DNA of 64,000 nt from Plectrocnemia conspersa (GCA_009617715.1 VTFK01000071.1:682001-746000); one strand, 5' to 3'; numbered from the stretch's first letter, positions 24,440-35,399 are shown. Numbers and translations are program-made. Notes: generated by a model from the sequence alone, not told the origin.

Positions 24440-25318
24440 AAAATAAAGAAGCCGAAGAAAATTTGATTTAATTAAAATGGAAAAATGTTTATAAAAAATA
24501 AAAGAAGCATTAGTACTAAATCGAAAAATAATAATAAAAATCTTAAAAAATACAAAGAGTTAACAGTACTTAACAAAAGAAAAAAAATAAGTGCATAAAT
24601 AAACCCAATGTTTGGAAACCATTACAAAAATTGCAAATAAGTATAAACGGGACAGCACATTTAAAAGTTAATTTTTTTTTAAATTCATTTGTTAACAAGT
24701 CTATACATAAACAATAAGTAATTTTTCCATCATAATATTGGCATGTAAAAAAAAACTCCAGTTGAATGCCTGGAATCTAATGTATTTTATACACTAATAA
24801 TTTGTTTTTAACAATTTACTATTTTACAAATATTATTTGTCATGTGTGTCAGGTGTAACACCTATTACGCACTGTCCACTAGTCGCCGGCGACTGTACTT
24901 TATATGGTTCTAAATGGGTGCACACGCACGCAGGCGCTGAGTCGCCCGAGCGTCTGGCGCGCTCCTGCGCAGAGGTGATGCACAGGCGACTTGCCTGTTG
25001 CCGCAACATATAGATAGACGTGACGAAACATATAGACTTATTAAAAAAAAAGATGAACGAAATTATATTATTTATATCATATTTATTATCAAGTTTCTGT
25101 TTTTCTTTACTAAATATTTTTTATTAAATACCTTATTTAGTTTATAAAATAATTACCATGTAGTGGTCAATTACGTTAATTTACCTAGACAATAGTAGAT
25201 ATACCAGATGATGGCAACACTAGCTACGGTGTTGTGTATAGCGACTACCAAAATAAACGTAAAACATAGTGAATACATGTTATCTTTATCAGAGATACAT
25301 TGCTTATCAATAAACAGC
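24440..25318. other. Noncoding, with a GC-rich palindromic patch at 24851-25020
   Basis: A perfect palindrome AGTCGCCGGCGACT lies at 24881-24894, preceded by AGGTGTAACACCT (24851-24863). It is followed by GGGTGCACACGCACGCAGGCG, AGTCGCCCGAGCG and AGGCGACTTGCC. The repeated inverted GTCGCC/GGCGAC words resemble the subterminal region of a DNA transposon such as PIF/Harbinger, but no matching far end was found. An AAGTTTCTGTTTTC..TTTACTAA segment near 24078 recurs at about 25090. Confidence 0.45.
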
Positions 25319-25850
25319 TTAACGACCAATGTTTATTTGCCCATGTTTGCTTGGAAAAGTGGCAAAAATAATATTTTTCAGTAAATTCCCTATAACTTAT
25401 AAACCAATTAAGATACTGTATTGAATTTTAATATTTAGCTTCCTTATGATTTTTAGCATTAATATCTGTCAAATACATCATTTAACCAGTGTTTCTAAAC
25501 CTGTGGGTACAATTTTTTCGAAATAATAGTTTCGAAAACAAATTTATATCATTGGCAAACATCTCACAAATACAAAGTAAGCGAGACTCTTCAATAGATT
25601 AGTATTAATTACAAGTTATTTTATCACTTTTTAAATTTAAAAATAAAAATTTTGATTTGTTGTTTCTGGGCCACCATGTCTGACCATTTGTATGCCCATA
25701 CTCACGAAATGAATTTACGGTACACTTCACTAAAAATATTTTGTTTATTGCACTTAAATAAATTAAAAATAACATGTATGCTTTCAATATATTTTATATT
25801 CATCATTTTCATTCTTTTCATAATAATAACTGGGTATTATATAGTCATTG
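25319..25850 (+). repeat. Left arm of the TTAA fold-back
   Basis: Runs from TTAACGACC through AGCTTCCTTATGATTTTT and AACCAGTGTTTCTAAACCTG to the ATAATTATTATTATG-side junction. It is nearly identical to the reverse complement of 27905-28452, apart from a roughly 20-base gap (GTGGCCGGGCGATCTC region absent here). Confidence 0.8.
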
Positions 25851-26777
25851 TGTTTTTGGTAAGAAATTCAGTACAACAATAAAATAAGTATGTATCTTTT
25901 TATTCACATGTGGGTTATATTTTATGTGTTATTTATCGATAATTGTTTTTTATAGATCATTGTTGAGAACGACTACTTTGAGTTACCATAGTTTATATTC
26001 TTCATAAATGGATAATTCAGGCATAACAGCTTAACGACCGAGGACTCACCCACGAGTCCTGAGAGAACCTTTTGCAGCGGCCGAGGACTCGCCCGTGCGT
26101 CCTGCGTCACGCGTCTTCTTTTATTAAAAATACACTATGATACAATACAGTTTACCCCTATATTATAATGCGAGATGGTAGTATACTATTTCTAGATAAT
26201 ATAAGATATAAAATAAATTATATTTTACTTTAATTTTTCGTAAAAAGAGTCGTTTTATCCCACTGCGTCGCAATGCAACGAGTATTCGCCTATTTTAGTT
26301 TGTTATATTCTAATATGTTTGGGCTAGTGTGTTGTTTGTTAACGGTTCTCCAAGCCGCTCCCACTTACAGTGACCATATTTTTTGCATTGTGGAATATTA
26401 TATTTTTATTTATTGTTGTTATTAATAAGTGATAATTTGTAGTAAAAGTTAGTTAATAATATTAAAAACAGTGAATTGCGTATTTACAAAAATAGTTAAA
26501 TAATCATTAAAGAAATTTTGGAAATTTGACAACGTTGATTAGTGCACGATTTTTTTTGAGCACCACATTAGCTTAAAATGTGATAATTAAATTTATAACA
26601 TCTATGTTTAAATGCTTCTAAAATTTTTTGTATAAACGATTTATAAGAAATATCCATTTATAATAAATAATAATTTGCACTCACTAAATTTTTTGGCGTC
26701 CATTTTCTGCGTACAACTGTTTCGAATGCATTTATTTTCATAATTACACTGAGTGATACGTGTAAAAACATTTGTCA

Positions 26778-26945
26778 TTATGAAGAAAATGAACTGGATG
26801 AGTGCAAATTTGTCACACGCGGTCTATGTTCACGTACACTTGAATTAGAATTACTTTCGCACACATCACTATGTTCACAATCACTGGGGGCGTTGGACAA
26901 CGCGTCTTCAAAATTTTCCAAAAAGGTTTAATTTCTTTCGTCCAT
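26778..26945 (-). pseudogene. Transposase N-terminus remnant, probably piggyBac-like
   Basis: ATG at 26945 (AAAATGG context) opens MDERN, then an in-frame TAA, then TFLE, FEDALSNAPSDCEHSDVCES and a serine-rich tail ending SSSSFSS before TAA. An acidic, Ser-rich, low-complexity N-terminus just inside a 5' TIR is what piggyBac-type transposases show. No DDE core is present because it is deleted. About 380 bases downstream on the same strand (around 26390-26330) the frame PQCKKYGHCKWERLGEP has a Cys/His-rich look that might be a decayed C-terminal zinc region. The family call rests on the TTAA ends plus this N-terminus. Confidence 0.5.
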
Positions 26946-27102
26946 TTTGCCGTGATTGAAAATAAAAATTTTAAATCAAAATCACAATCACAAAAGATCA
27001 CAGAGAGAAGAGCAATTTTCGCGATACGTTTCGACCGATAGTTTAGAAGACACTAAATATACTGCATTACTTCGATTATAAATGCATTTTTTTATCTGTG
27101 TA

Positions 27103-27124
27103 GAATTCCCGAATTTGGGAATTC
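27103..27124. repeat. Perfect 8-bp-stem hairpin in the piggyBac-like 5' leader
   Basis: GAATTCCC, a six-base loop GAATTT, then GGGAATTC. Confidence 0.8.
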
Positions 27125-27144
27125 CACAATAAAAAAAGTGTCAT

Positions 27145-27275
27145 ATACCCTAATAGATGAATTCTAAAAGGTATGAACAAGGTAAGCTGTTAAGACGGGA
27201 CAGGTAGTGGCGATTTACCCTTTTAGAATAACATTGATTGTAATTTATAGTAAATATTTAATATTATATTTGTAA
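27145..27275. repeat. Element-leader repeat D (inverted partner at 28590-28716)
   Basis: GGGACAGGTAGTGGCGATTT and neighbouring sequence occur again as the reverse complement at 28590-28716, including GTTTACAAATATAATATTA and ATTCATCTATTAGGG. The next feature shows that the second copy belongs to another element fragment. Confidence 0.85.
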
Positions 27276-27904
27276 ACAATTTTTTTTTCGTTATATCACT
27301 TAATTATGCGGCCCACATATTTAGAAACACTCGTTAAATGACGTAATTACAATATATTTATGCAAAAAATCATAAGGAAGCTACAAATTAAATTTCGATA
27401 AATATATTATTTGGTTTACAAGTTATAGGGAGTTTACTAAAAAAGGTAATTTTTTGCTATTATTCCGCGAAATCTCCCGGCCACCAAGGAAAGTTCGGCA
27501 AAAAACACCGGGCGTTAAGCTGGTAAAAAATATAGTGCTTAGATGTGTTATAAGATTAAGAATAATAAATTAACAATAACATTAGATAAAATCGTAAACT
27601 ATTTTTTTTAATAATAATTTCTTAAATAAAATATTATCATAATATTTTTGTGAATTGCTAGACACCTTGTAGTGTATGCGAATATTGTGGGCTGATCTAA
27701 CTTGTGTTTCATGTAAATAACCAATACAAAATTAAGTAGAAAATATCTTTCCTAAGATTAGAGCCAATCTATCTATCGCAAGTGCAGGTAGTAAATTATC
27801 AACAATTAACCTTTTAGAAATGGGTGTTGGCCTTCGCTCAAAGCATACAATATAATTAGAAAGAAACTGTTCTGAGAATTTATGTTTGGTTTTTTGTTTA
27901 TATC

Positions 27905-28451
27905 ACCTATATAATATCAAATTATTATTATGGAAAGAATGAAAATGATGAATATAAAATATATTGAAAGCATACATGTTACTTTTAATTTATTTAAGTG
28001 CAATAAGCAAAATATTTTTAGTGAAGTGTACCGTAAATTCATTTCGTGAGTATGGGCATACAAATGGTCAGACATGGTGGCTCAGAAATAACAAATCAAA
28101 ATTTTTATTTTTAAATTTAAAAAGTGATAAAAAATCAGGTAATTAATACTAATCTATTGAAGAGTGTCACTTACTTTGTATTTGTAAGATGTTTTCCAAT
28201 GATATAAATTTGTTTTTGAAACTATTATTTCAAACAAATCGGACCCACAGGTTTAGAAACACTGGTTAAATGACGTACTTGACAGGTATTTATGCGAAAA
28301 ATCATAAGGAAGCTACATATTAAATTTGAATACAATATCTTAATTAGTTTACAAGCTATAGGGAATTTCTGAAAAACATAATTGTTTGCCATTTTTCCAT
28401 GAGATCGCCCGGCCACCAAGCAAAGTTCGGCAAATAAATACCGATCGTTAA
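27905..28451 (-). repeat. Right arm of the TTAA fold-back
   Basis: Inverted partner of 25319-25850. Its last 210 bases are also a direct, more diverged copy of 27300-27518, the 5' end of the nested element. Three copies of this terminus are therefore present. Confidence 0.8.
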
Positions 28452-28716
28452 GCTGTTAAGTCAAGGAAAAATATGTTTGGAATGGATATCTTTATGAAAA
28501 GAATAGACCAAAGAATTTTTATTAAAGTTTTGAGGTACAATAAAAAAAATATCATAGATTATTTAAATCTGTGGGTTGCATGCTTGTTTACAAATATAAT
28601 ATTATATATTTACTATAAATTACAATCAGTGTTATTCTAAAAGGGTAAATCGCCACTACCTGTCCCGTCTTATCAGCTTACCAACTGCATACCTTTTAAA
28701 AATTCATCTATTAGGG
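28452..28716 (+). mobile_element. Truncated third piggyBac-like copy, cut by hAT
   Basis: From about 28560 (AAATCTGTGGGTTGCATG) to 28716 this follows the leader of the nested element in opposite orientation (AAATATGTGGGCCGCAT, GTTTACAAATATAAT, repeat D). Homology stops exactly at CTATTAGGG, where the hAT end CAGGGTTTCCCAACC begins. The hAT therefore inserted into this copy and is younger. Confidence 0.6.
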
Positions 28717-29530
28717 CAGGGTTTCCCAACCTTTTTCAGCGACGAAACATTTGGCAAAACATTTTGGCGGAACACTTAGCTTATTTTTTAGGTTGGGTAA
28801 TTCATAATATTATAAATAAAAATAAAAAATGTTATTAAAGAAGTATAATTTATTTAATAAACATAAAAATACAAATGAATAAAACTCCTAATGACTCTGA
28901 TGATTTGGGGTTCTTAAATTACAATTTTTTTATATCAGGCACAATATTGGTCAGTTGTATTCCCTATTTCTGTATTTTGTTTTTGTTGCAATATATTTAG
29001 AAAATCCTACTTCGCATAAATACGTCGTGGAAAACGGAAGTAAACAAACCAGAGCTTGTTTTGACACAGTGGGGAACTCTTCAGTCAGACTCACCCAGAA
29101 ATCATTTAATGGCTGATCTTTATATTTTTGTATCAAATCAGTCATTAATTAAATCAATTAAATTTTCATAATCCCTTGCACTTAAGCACACTGGTTTAAT
29201 TGTCACAGAAAATGGATTCCGAACCAAGGAATGGTCCTTACTAATTTTCGGAAAATATTCCGAAAGAGTTGTTTTGAAGTTATATAGGTGTTCTAAAAAT
29301 ACTTGTGAAACTTTTTTATCAACTTGAAAATTCAATTCATTTAAACATTCATGTAAGACAAGAAAACCATCAAAATTATTAGATTTAACTGATAAAATCC
29401 AAAATTGTATTTTTTTATCAACAGATTCAATTTTATCTCTCATATTAAAAATTGTAATACTTTTTCCTTGTAATGATAAGTTAACATCTTTGCACTTTGT
29501 AAAAATATCCGCCAGATATGCAAGATGTAT
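28717..29530 (-). mobile_element. hAT transposon relic (ZBED5/SCAND3-type transposase C-terminus)
   Basis: Starts with the hAT-style terminal repeat CAGGGTTTCCCAACC. Reading inward on the minus strand, the coding relic gives LADIFTKCKDVNLSLQG (29525-29460 area), then a 101-codon frame (29443-29138) with FLVLHECLNELNF and FPKISKDHSLVRNPF. After a one-base frame change comes a 64-codon frame (29145-28951) with PLNDFWVSLTEEFPTVSKQA and LLPFSTTYLCEVGFSKYIAT. The FW..L.EE.P..S..A...LLPF.TTYLCE.GFS order is the C-terminal RNase-H/dimerisation part of hAT transposases of the ZBED5/FAM200/SCAND3 branch. The element is cut at about 29530, losing the BED finger, first catalytic residues and other TIR. 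Inactive. Confidence 0.85.
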
Positions 29531-29599
29531 TTACCAGAAAAGATTTGTTAAAAATTTGATAAAATGATGTTGCAAATTATTTTGTGCCTTGTATAAAAT

Positions 29600-29920
29600 G
29601 GGTATATCTCTAAGATTTATTGTTAAATATGTGCGTCCCAACACAGCTTGTCTACATACTGAAAAGCTTTTACAAAAAAATTGAAAAAGGAATACGACAA
29701 GGGTGCATTTTATCACCAGATCTATTAAATATTTACGGACAGTACCTAATGATTAGTGTACTGGATGGATTAAAAAGAAAGAAAGAGCAACCTTCTAGGT
29801 TTCCAAATCGACATATCCAAGAACAAAGTCATGATTATCGATAAAATAAATATCTCACGTGAAAAAATTAAGCAATTACAAGCAGTGGAGATAGTAAATA
29901 TTATTGTGTATCTTGGACAT
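29600..29920 (+). mobile_element. RTE-like LINE reverse-transcriptase fragment
   Basis: A 74-codon frame contains KKIEKGIRQGCILSPDLLNI followed by YGQYLMISVLDGL, the RT motif pattern G.RQGC.LSP.LFN.Y...... A later frame-shifted piece reads KVMIID and then EIVNIIVYLG, resembling the KTKVM and F.YLG segments after the YADD box. The YADD region itself (about 70 residues) is deleted. Truncated, dead copy. RTE-type is inferred from the RQGCILSP wording. Confidence 0.75.
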
Positions 29921-31882
29921 TTAAAAAAGCAAATATATAATCGCTATAATTTATTATTTATTAATACTTATCAAGTTTAAATATAGTATATTTGACATTT
30001 AGCTAAAAACTAACGTTGTTAATCTACTAGTTCTATATAAATACACACATAAAATTATAAAATATATGCAGCTTATATATAATCGTTTTTAATTTGTTTA
30101 CAGTCTATTGTGACAATATGTATTAAAATATTTATAGCTTTATATATATTTATTAGTGTCATATTCTGTCATATTTTATTGACTTCCATGTGTATCTTTT
30201 TTTGAACAATAATAATTTGTTTTATTAGTATTTATTTTAAGCTTTAAAAAAATATGATATATATTAAGTTAAAAACAATTAAAAATTTGATATTGATTTT
30301 AGTTAAAATACTACTAAAAAAATATTATATATTGTGGAAATTTTTAAATAATAACATTTTATTTATTACTTTAATATTTAAATAATACAGCTTTAAAGTT
30401 GTGAAATTTAATTAAAAAAAGTATACAAAAATTAATGAATTATTAATTATAATTTCCCCTTCTTTAAGTACAATTTTTTTAACTACATATAATATAACTT
30501 AAACCAACTGTAACACAAACATATTTATTACTTTTATAAATCATTAAAAGTAGAAATCAAATTGTGTTTTTGGAATTTTTATTGACTATTACATCTTTTT
30601 TTTAAACAATAATTATTTGTTTTTATTAAAACAAATAATTATATTCATTTTTAGATTTATCAAATAATTATATTCATTATTATTATATTCATTTTTAGCT
30701 TTTATAAAATAATTAATAGTTAACAAACTTCTATGATCCAGATTTTTAATCATTATTTTTTTTAAGAAGGTAAATTAAATATTTAGCTTGATCTTTCCAT
30801 TTGGGTTGTCATATAAAACTACATATACTTAAAATCCACAATTAATTAATAAATTGTGATTTTATAACTTGGTTTAAAACTTCAATATTTTATTAATAAT
30901 TTAAATCTTAATTCAAAAAAGTATATACAGAATGATAAATTATCATTCATAATTTCTTATATATCTTAATTGTATTAATTTCGGTTTCAAATTTTTTTTT
31001 TCTAATTGATTAAATATTAAGAATTTTGTCAGTAAATGTATTTTTTTGTTGACGTATTAATTTTAAATAAAAAAATTTAAAATTGTGTGATTTACCATAA
31101 ATTTTGGATAAAAATCGAATTTCTGTTAAGAAAATATCATATTTTTATAGTATCGCTTGTTAGTGACTATTATTTGCTAAATGCATTTTTAATATTATGA
31201 GTGAACAATACAATTTTAGATCACTAATATCTGCTAGTAAAATTGTCTTAATAAAGTAATTTAATATATGGTATTAAATATTATCTTTTATCTCATGATT
31301 TTTAATAATTATGATAGATTTGTGATATTTTCGAATTATAAACAACATATGTTGATAATATGTATTTACTTTGTGATATATACATATCTTAGATAAACCA
31401 AAAATTACAGCATTATTAAAAAAAAGTCCAATGTCTGTTCGGTGAGAAATACGTGGAATAATTATTTTGAATTTTTAAAATTAGGATAAGTTATTTTTCA
31501 TAGAAGTACCTATAATATAGTTTTGTACTTTTGGTACAATTTTTTTTTTATTTTCAACTTTTTATAAACAGATAGGTTACATTTCTCGATTTATCCATAG
31601 TTAAGCTGAAGCGAGCACCCAACTCTTTAAGACTATTTATTTTAATAATTACCTCTTTTTTTGTCTTCGTAAAAATTTCAAATTATTTTTTTGCTTTCTG
31701 ACTCATTCTTGGCAGTTTATAATCGATTTGTTCGATAGATTCATAAAATAAAAGCACTATTTATTATACCTTTGACAGAAATATCATTTTCATGAACTAC
31801 CTAGGTAGCAATTTCAGTAAGTGATTTTTTTTTAACATAATTTGCTAATGATGGCTTATTTTGCTTCTCTTTGCACTTATCA
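29921..31882. repeat. Extremely AT-rich block with a diverged tandem duplication
   Basis: Nearly all A/T. Segments from about 30177 and from about 30580 follow the same order of words (TTTATTGACT, ATCTTTTTTT.AACAATAAT.ATTTG; then AATTAAAAAAAGTATA.A and ATTATAATTTC), spaced 400-500 bases. This suggests an old tandem duplication with an internal indel. No coding sequence. Confidence 0.5.
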
Positions 31883-32060
31883 AGCATTCTAAATCGGTTG
31901 ATTTAGAATGCTCGAAGTTTTTATGTCGATGTAAATTTAATGATTTATTTTTAAGTATCTTTCCAATCCATTTGTGTTTGACCCTTTCGAAGAGATTCAC
32001 TTTGGATAGTGGATACATTGGGCTGATTCTCTTTGTGTGAGTTTTTTTAAATATTACCAC
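31845..32060 (-). other. Lysine-rich open frame, unrecognised
   Basis: A 71-codon minus-strand frame starting at a real ATG (MVIFKKTHTKRISP...). The middle, NKSLNLHRHKNFEHSKSTDL, vaguely recalls the H-x3-5-H end of a BED-type zinc finger, but no cysteine pair is present. A perfect hairpin lies inside it. Probably a transposon remnant or chance. Confidence 0.15.
31883..31912. repeat. Perfect 13-bp-stem hairpin
   Basis: AGCATTCTAAATC, loop GGTT, GATTTAGAATGCT. No U-run follows and the context is not transcription-like. Confidence 0.8.
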
Positions 32061-32689
32061 ACTTCGAACTGATTTTTATCCATCATGGTTTGAAATAATT
32101 AGCAAATAAAATAGTTGAATAATAATAATGATACTATATGTACTGTAAACGATAAATATAAATAAGTAAAATAAATAGTAACCTTTGTACTTTTAGTTCA
32201 AAAGTCCGAAATCTGCAGTTGAGAATTTACAGCGACGCACTGTGGGGTATTTGCCCAATCTGGGTGGCCAAAATTATTTTTTTTACTTTAGTTGATTTCA
32301 TAAGTGCTTCTAAATAAATTAATAGTATTATATATGTTAAAAAATAAATTACAGAAAAATTTTTTTTTAAAAAACAACTTTTTTTTATTTTTTATGCAAT
32401 AATTCGTGCAATTTTATTTCAAAAAAGTATTTAAAGCATTTCTTGAATTATAGGCCCGGGAAAGAGGAATTCCGTGTTGAACGGTGGTGTTCTTTACTCG
32501 CAACTCGAGGTTCCACTGTATATATATTTTAAAATTATTCTTACCAGTATATAAGAATATCGGAAGATTTGACACGCTTCTAGACTACGTGTCATAGTGC
32601 ATTGAGAGAACTCATAAATTATTTTCTTGTTATCTAATTATTGAACATCCAAGTACCTTTTTTATATCTTTAACGTGACAACTTGAAAG
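32061..32689. other. Noncoding
   Basis: AT-rich with two GC-richer patches (32190-32280 and 32450-32520). Nothing is recognised with confidence. It may include a remnant of the LTR upstream of the next feature. Confidence 0.4.
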
Positions 32690-33330
32690 GCTTTCAGTTT
32701 TTTATTATTATTGTTATTAAACCAAGTTAAGGTGGTTAAAGTGGAGTTGAATTAAAAAAAGCACCCCTCGAGACCCGCGATACCCAACCGGGGCTCGTCG
32801 CGGAAGTGCAGATAAAAGTAAATATGGTAAGTTTATGAATAAATCAAGTTAACTGTTGGCCTTTGGAACAAAAGCAACAACTTTCGGCCGACACGCGTCT
32901 ACGTCTATTCCCGAAACGACCGTTTCGCATGATTTAGAACCTCTGATATGAGTGGCCGCAAAAATCACCTAATCAGAACATTAAAACAAAAGCCCAACTG
33001 AATGAAGCAGAAGTGTACAACCCCAGAAAATACTATGTTAGAATCGCGCCTACTGAATAATCAACTAAAACATGATTGAACCAAACCATGTATTTCAAAA
33101 ATGACTATACAATTTGTGCAATAATAACTTACTAAGTGTTTGACGCTGGAGGCTAAATCGTTGTCGGCTGAATACTATGCTTCGCAATCCTAAACTCATA
33201 CCAAAGATCAAATTAAATTCTTGGAAATTTGGAGTAAATGCTTGGCTGGACTAGATCAGTCGTTTTATGCGATTCAGCGTAGCTCCGCTTGGTGGAATTC
33301 GAATGAGCTCTCGTATATAAGTTGAAAGCA
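32690..33330 (+). mobile_element. LTR-retroelement leader/gag-like relic
   Basis: GACCCGCGATACCCAACCGG and then GGCTCGTCGCGG (about 32770-32805) resemble the CCCAAC..GGGGCTCGT.CGG leader that follows the tRNA primer site in BEL- and Gypsy-type elements. About 230 bases on, a broken frame has TMLESRLLNNQLKHD (gag-like LE.RL...W..F...HD spacing), LTKCLTLEAKSLSAEYYASQ and FLEIWSKCLAGLDQSFYAIQ, with stops. No protease, RT or paired LTRs were found. The call is from pattern only and needs a profile search. Confidence 0.35.
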
Positions 33331-34229
33331 AAGTGTTAATTTGATTGAAAGTGATAACAGTAGTAACAAAAAATGTCATTGTTTTGGTTACATAAATTTT
33401 TGTCATGAAATATTTTTTGCCTTTGGCTATACTGTAAAAATTAGCTATGAAGCTAAATAAATTAATAAAATAAATAAATAATAAAAAATACTAATAACTA
33501 TCAAAAAAATGTTCCTAAAGTTTCATTGCTTGTGCTTTTCCTCAGGATGAGCAAAAGTGTTTTAGGTTCACTGCATTTTTTATCGCACAAAAATCTCATA
33601 TCCATTTTATTAAAGCGGTCAAGATTTTTTATAGTTATGGATTCTGGGATCTGTATTTAGTTAAGACACAGATAAAGTGTTGTCCGTGGGCGGCAGGTGT
33701 CTCCGAAGTGGATCGTTCTAGATTCCAGCGGTTGAGCTGGATCAGTGGATGAGAAGAAAGAAGCGGCGGCTTTTTAGTTGTGATCTAAGTTGTAGGGCTT
33801 TTAAAAGTTTAGATACCTTAAACTTTGGTATAGATATTTAAGGGTAAATGTCAGTAGTGTCAAAAGGAAAATCCTTCAACCAATTGTCTCCATCGTGGAA
33901 AGTGATTCCTGTTTTCGGTGGAACGACCGATTAAAAAAGGGTGGTGAGTTCCAAGGTACCAATATTTGGTACATATCTATTCTCAAGACGAAAAATATTT
34001 AATCCCTTATGATTTATCGCGTGTACCTTAATCTGTAAAATAGTCTCCTATGGTGTTACATTTTAGACAAAAAAAATACATTTTTTCGTCAAGTTAATCC
34101 TTTTAATAATAAATATAAGAGTGCTTCAGTCGATAAACCCGATAACTGCTTTATTCATGATGTTTTTTTTAAATTTGTAGGACTTTTTTGTAACTAGTTA
34201 TTAAATTATTTAGCTAATTTTTATATTAT
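33331..34229. other. Noncoding
   Basis: Contains a GC-richer block at 33670-33920 (GTCCGTGGGCGGCAGGTGTC, GAAGAAAGAAGCGGCGG) without an open frame. The rest is AT-rich. Confidence 0.45.
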
Positions 34230-35250
34230 TTTTTTTATTTAAAGATACATATAACATAATATAAACACAATATTATTTTTTCTTATTGCACGAAGATGTT
34301 TCTTTATTTCATTTAAGAAACCCGCTACATTTTTATTTTTGCGAATAAGTCCTAGGAATTTACACCTCCGTACATTATTCCCCTGGCCTTACTCGTTTTC
34401 TTATACATATTCTTAAATTTCTAGTATTAAATCCATATACATCTTTATTTATTATTAAATATTTATTAAAATAACATATTATTTTCTAACTTATATTTAT
34501 AAATACTAAAACAATAATCTTTAATATTTTTTGAACATTCAATCAATTATCTACAACTAGTAAATATATTTTTATTGAAAACTATTCTCATAGACCTATT
34601 TAATAATTTTTGCAACATCATTTTATCTGATTCAATAAACATGTTTAATATTATTGCACAATAATTAAAATGGTTCAATAAGCTACTATTGTAAATTATT
34701 TTTTGTGTTTATTTTTCATCCTGGATAATACCTATTTTTTTACAAATTTTTTTAAACGATTTTGAAATGTTCATTAAAATTTAATTTTTTATGTATAATT
34801 ATTACTAAATATTTTATATTATAAACTATTTTTATAATAGAGCTATTTATAACTATTTTTATATTATTATTTAACATATTTTCATAATTAATAAACATAT
34901 ATTTAGTTTTAGTACATTATTTTTAAACAATATCTCTATTGTACTCAATTTATTATTTACAACGTCTTTTCAATACATGGCAATATTTTAATTAGTCTTA
35001 TTTCTTCATATTTTTTACTATATTTTATTTTAGGTATAAGTATAATAGTAGCAATCATAAAATTATCAGGTATTTCTCCCTCGGATAGTGCTTTATTTAC
35101 TAAATGGTGTAATTTAGTTCCTAGTATTTCTCAAGTTCCTTTAAATATATTTAAATTTAATTTCATCGGTACTAGTTTTTTTTTAAATATTATTATTATA
35201 AAGATACTGATTTAAATTCACTTAATTTTACATTCAATGTTTCATTATTG
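34230..35250 (-). mobile_element. CR1/Jockey-like LINE reverse-transcriptase relic
   Basis: About 1 kb of minus-strand sequence follows a LINE ORF2 in order across several frames: FKSVS, STDEIKFKYI, LHHLVNKALSEGEIPDNFMI followed by ATIILIPK, EEIRLIKILPCIEKTL (family RPI.LLP...K..E), then after a large deletion of the palm VKYLGI-like KYLVIIIHKKLNFNEHFKIV. It continues KKIGIIQDEK, IIYNSSLLNHFNYCAIILNM, LLNRSMRIVF and, at the far end, VYGFNTRNLRI (family Y.TRN). This is the normal domain order from just before the RT palm to the C-terminal thumb region. The active-site YADD part is missing. Dead copy with A/T-biased decay. Confidence 0.85.
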
Positions 35251-35399
35251 GATACTTAATTATTAAACTGAGAATTACGCAAATTTCAACAATTTATATT
35301 TTTAAAAGTATTTATGCCAATTGTCATATAAATAATTTATAAATAATTAAGACAGTGATATGCTAAGTACTTCACACGTTTTTTTTAAAATTTCAATCA

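Larger units (their letters stand above)
26031..27518 (-). mobile_element. Nested piggyBac-like deletion derivative
   Basis: Bounded by TTAA at 26031-26034 and 27515-27518. The tips just inside are CGACCGAGG and, on the other side, CGCCCGGTG. The left (3') end has two subterminal direct repeats containing GAGTCCTCGG (minus strand), one of which can fold as AGGACTC-ACCCAC-GAGTCCT. The right (5') end matches the arms of the enclosing fold-back (TTTGCCGAACTTT.CTTGGTGGCCGG, AGCTTCCTTATG). A relic of a transposase N-terminus lies inside on the minus strand. The element is too short for a full transposase, so it is nonautonomous. Confidence 0.65.
25319..28451. mobile_element. TTAA-bounded large inverted repeat (fold-back, piggyBac-like ends)
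   Basis: The outer ends are TTAA followed by CGACCAATGTTTATTTGCC on the left and, read inward from the right, TTAA followed by CGATCGGTATTTATTTGCC. The arms (about 25319-25850 and 27905-28452) are inverted copies. Within them a 56-codon ATG frame (minus at 25605-25772; plus at 27979-28146) differs at only four bases before the last few codons. TTAA bounding is the piggyBac hallmark. Both arms look like the same (5') terminus in opposite orientation, as in a fold-back derivative. The arms do not encode a recognisable protein. Confidence 0.7.

Noticed and set aside
29620..29844. Host reverse-transcriptase-like gene
   Set aside because: It is a deleted LINE fragment. The YADD region is missing and both sides are frameshifted.
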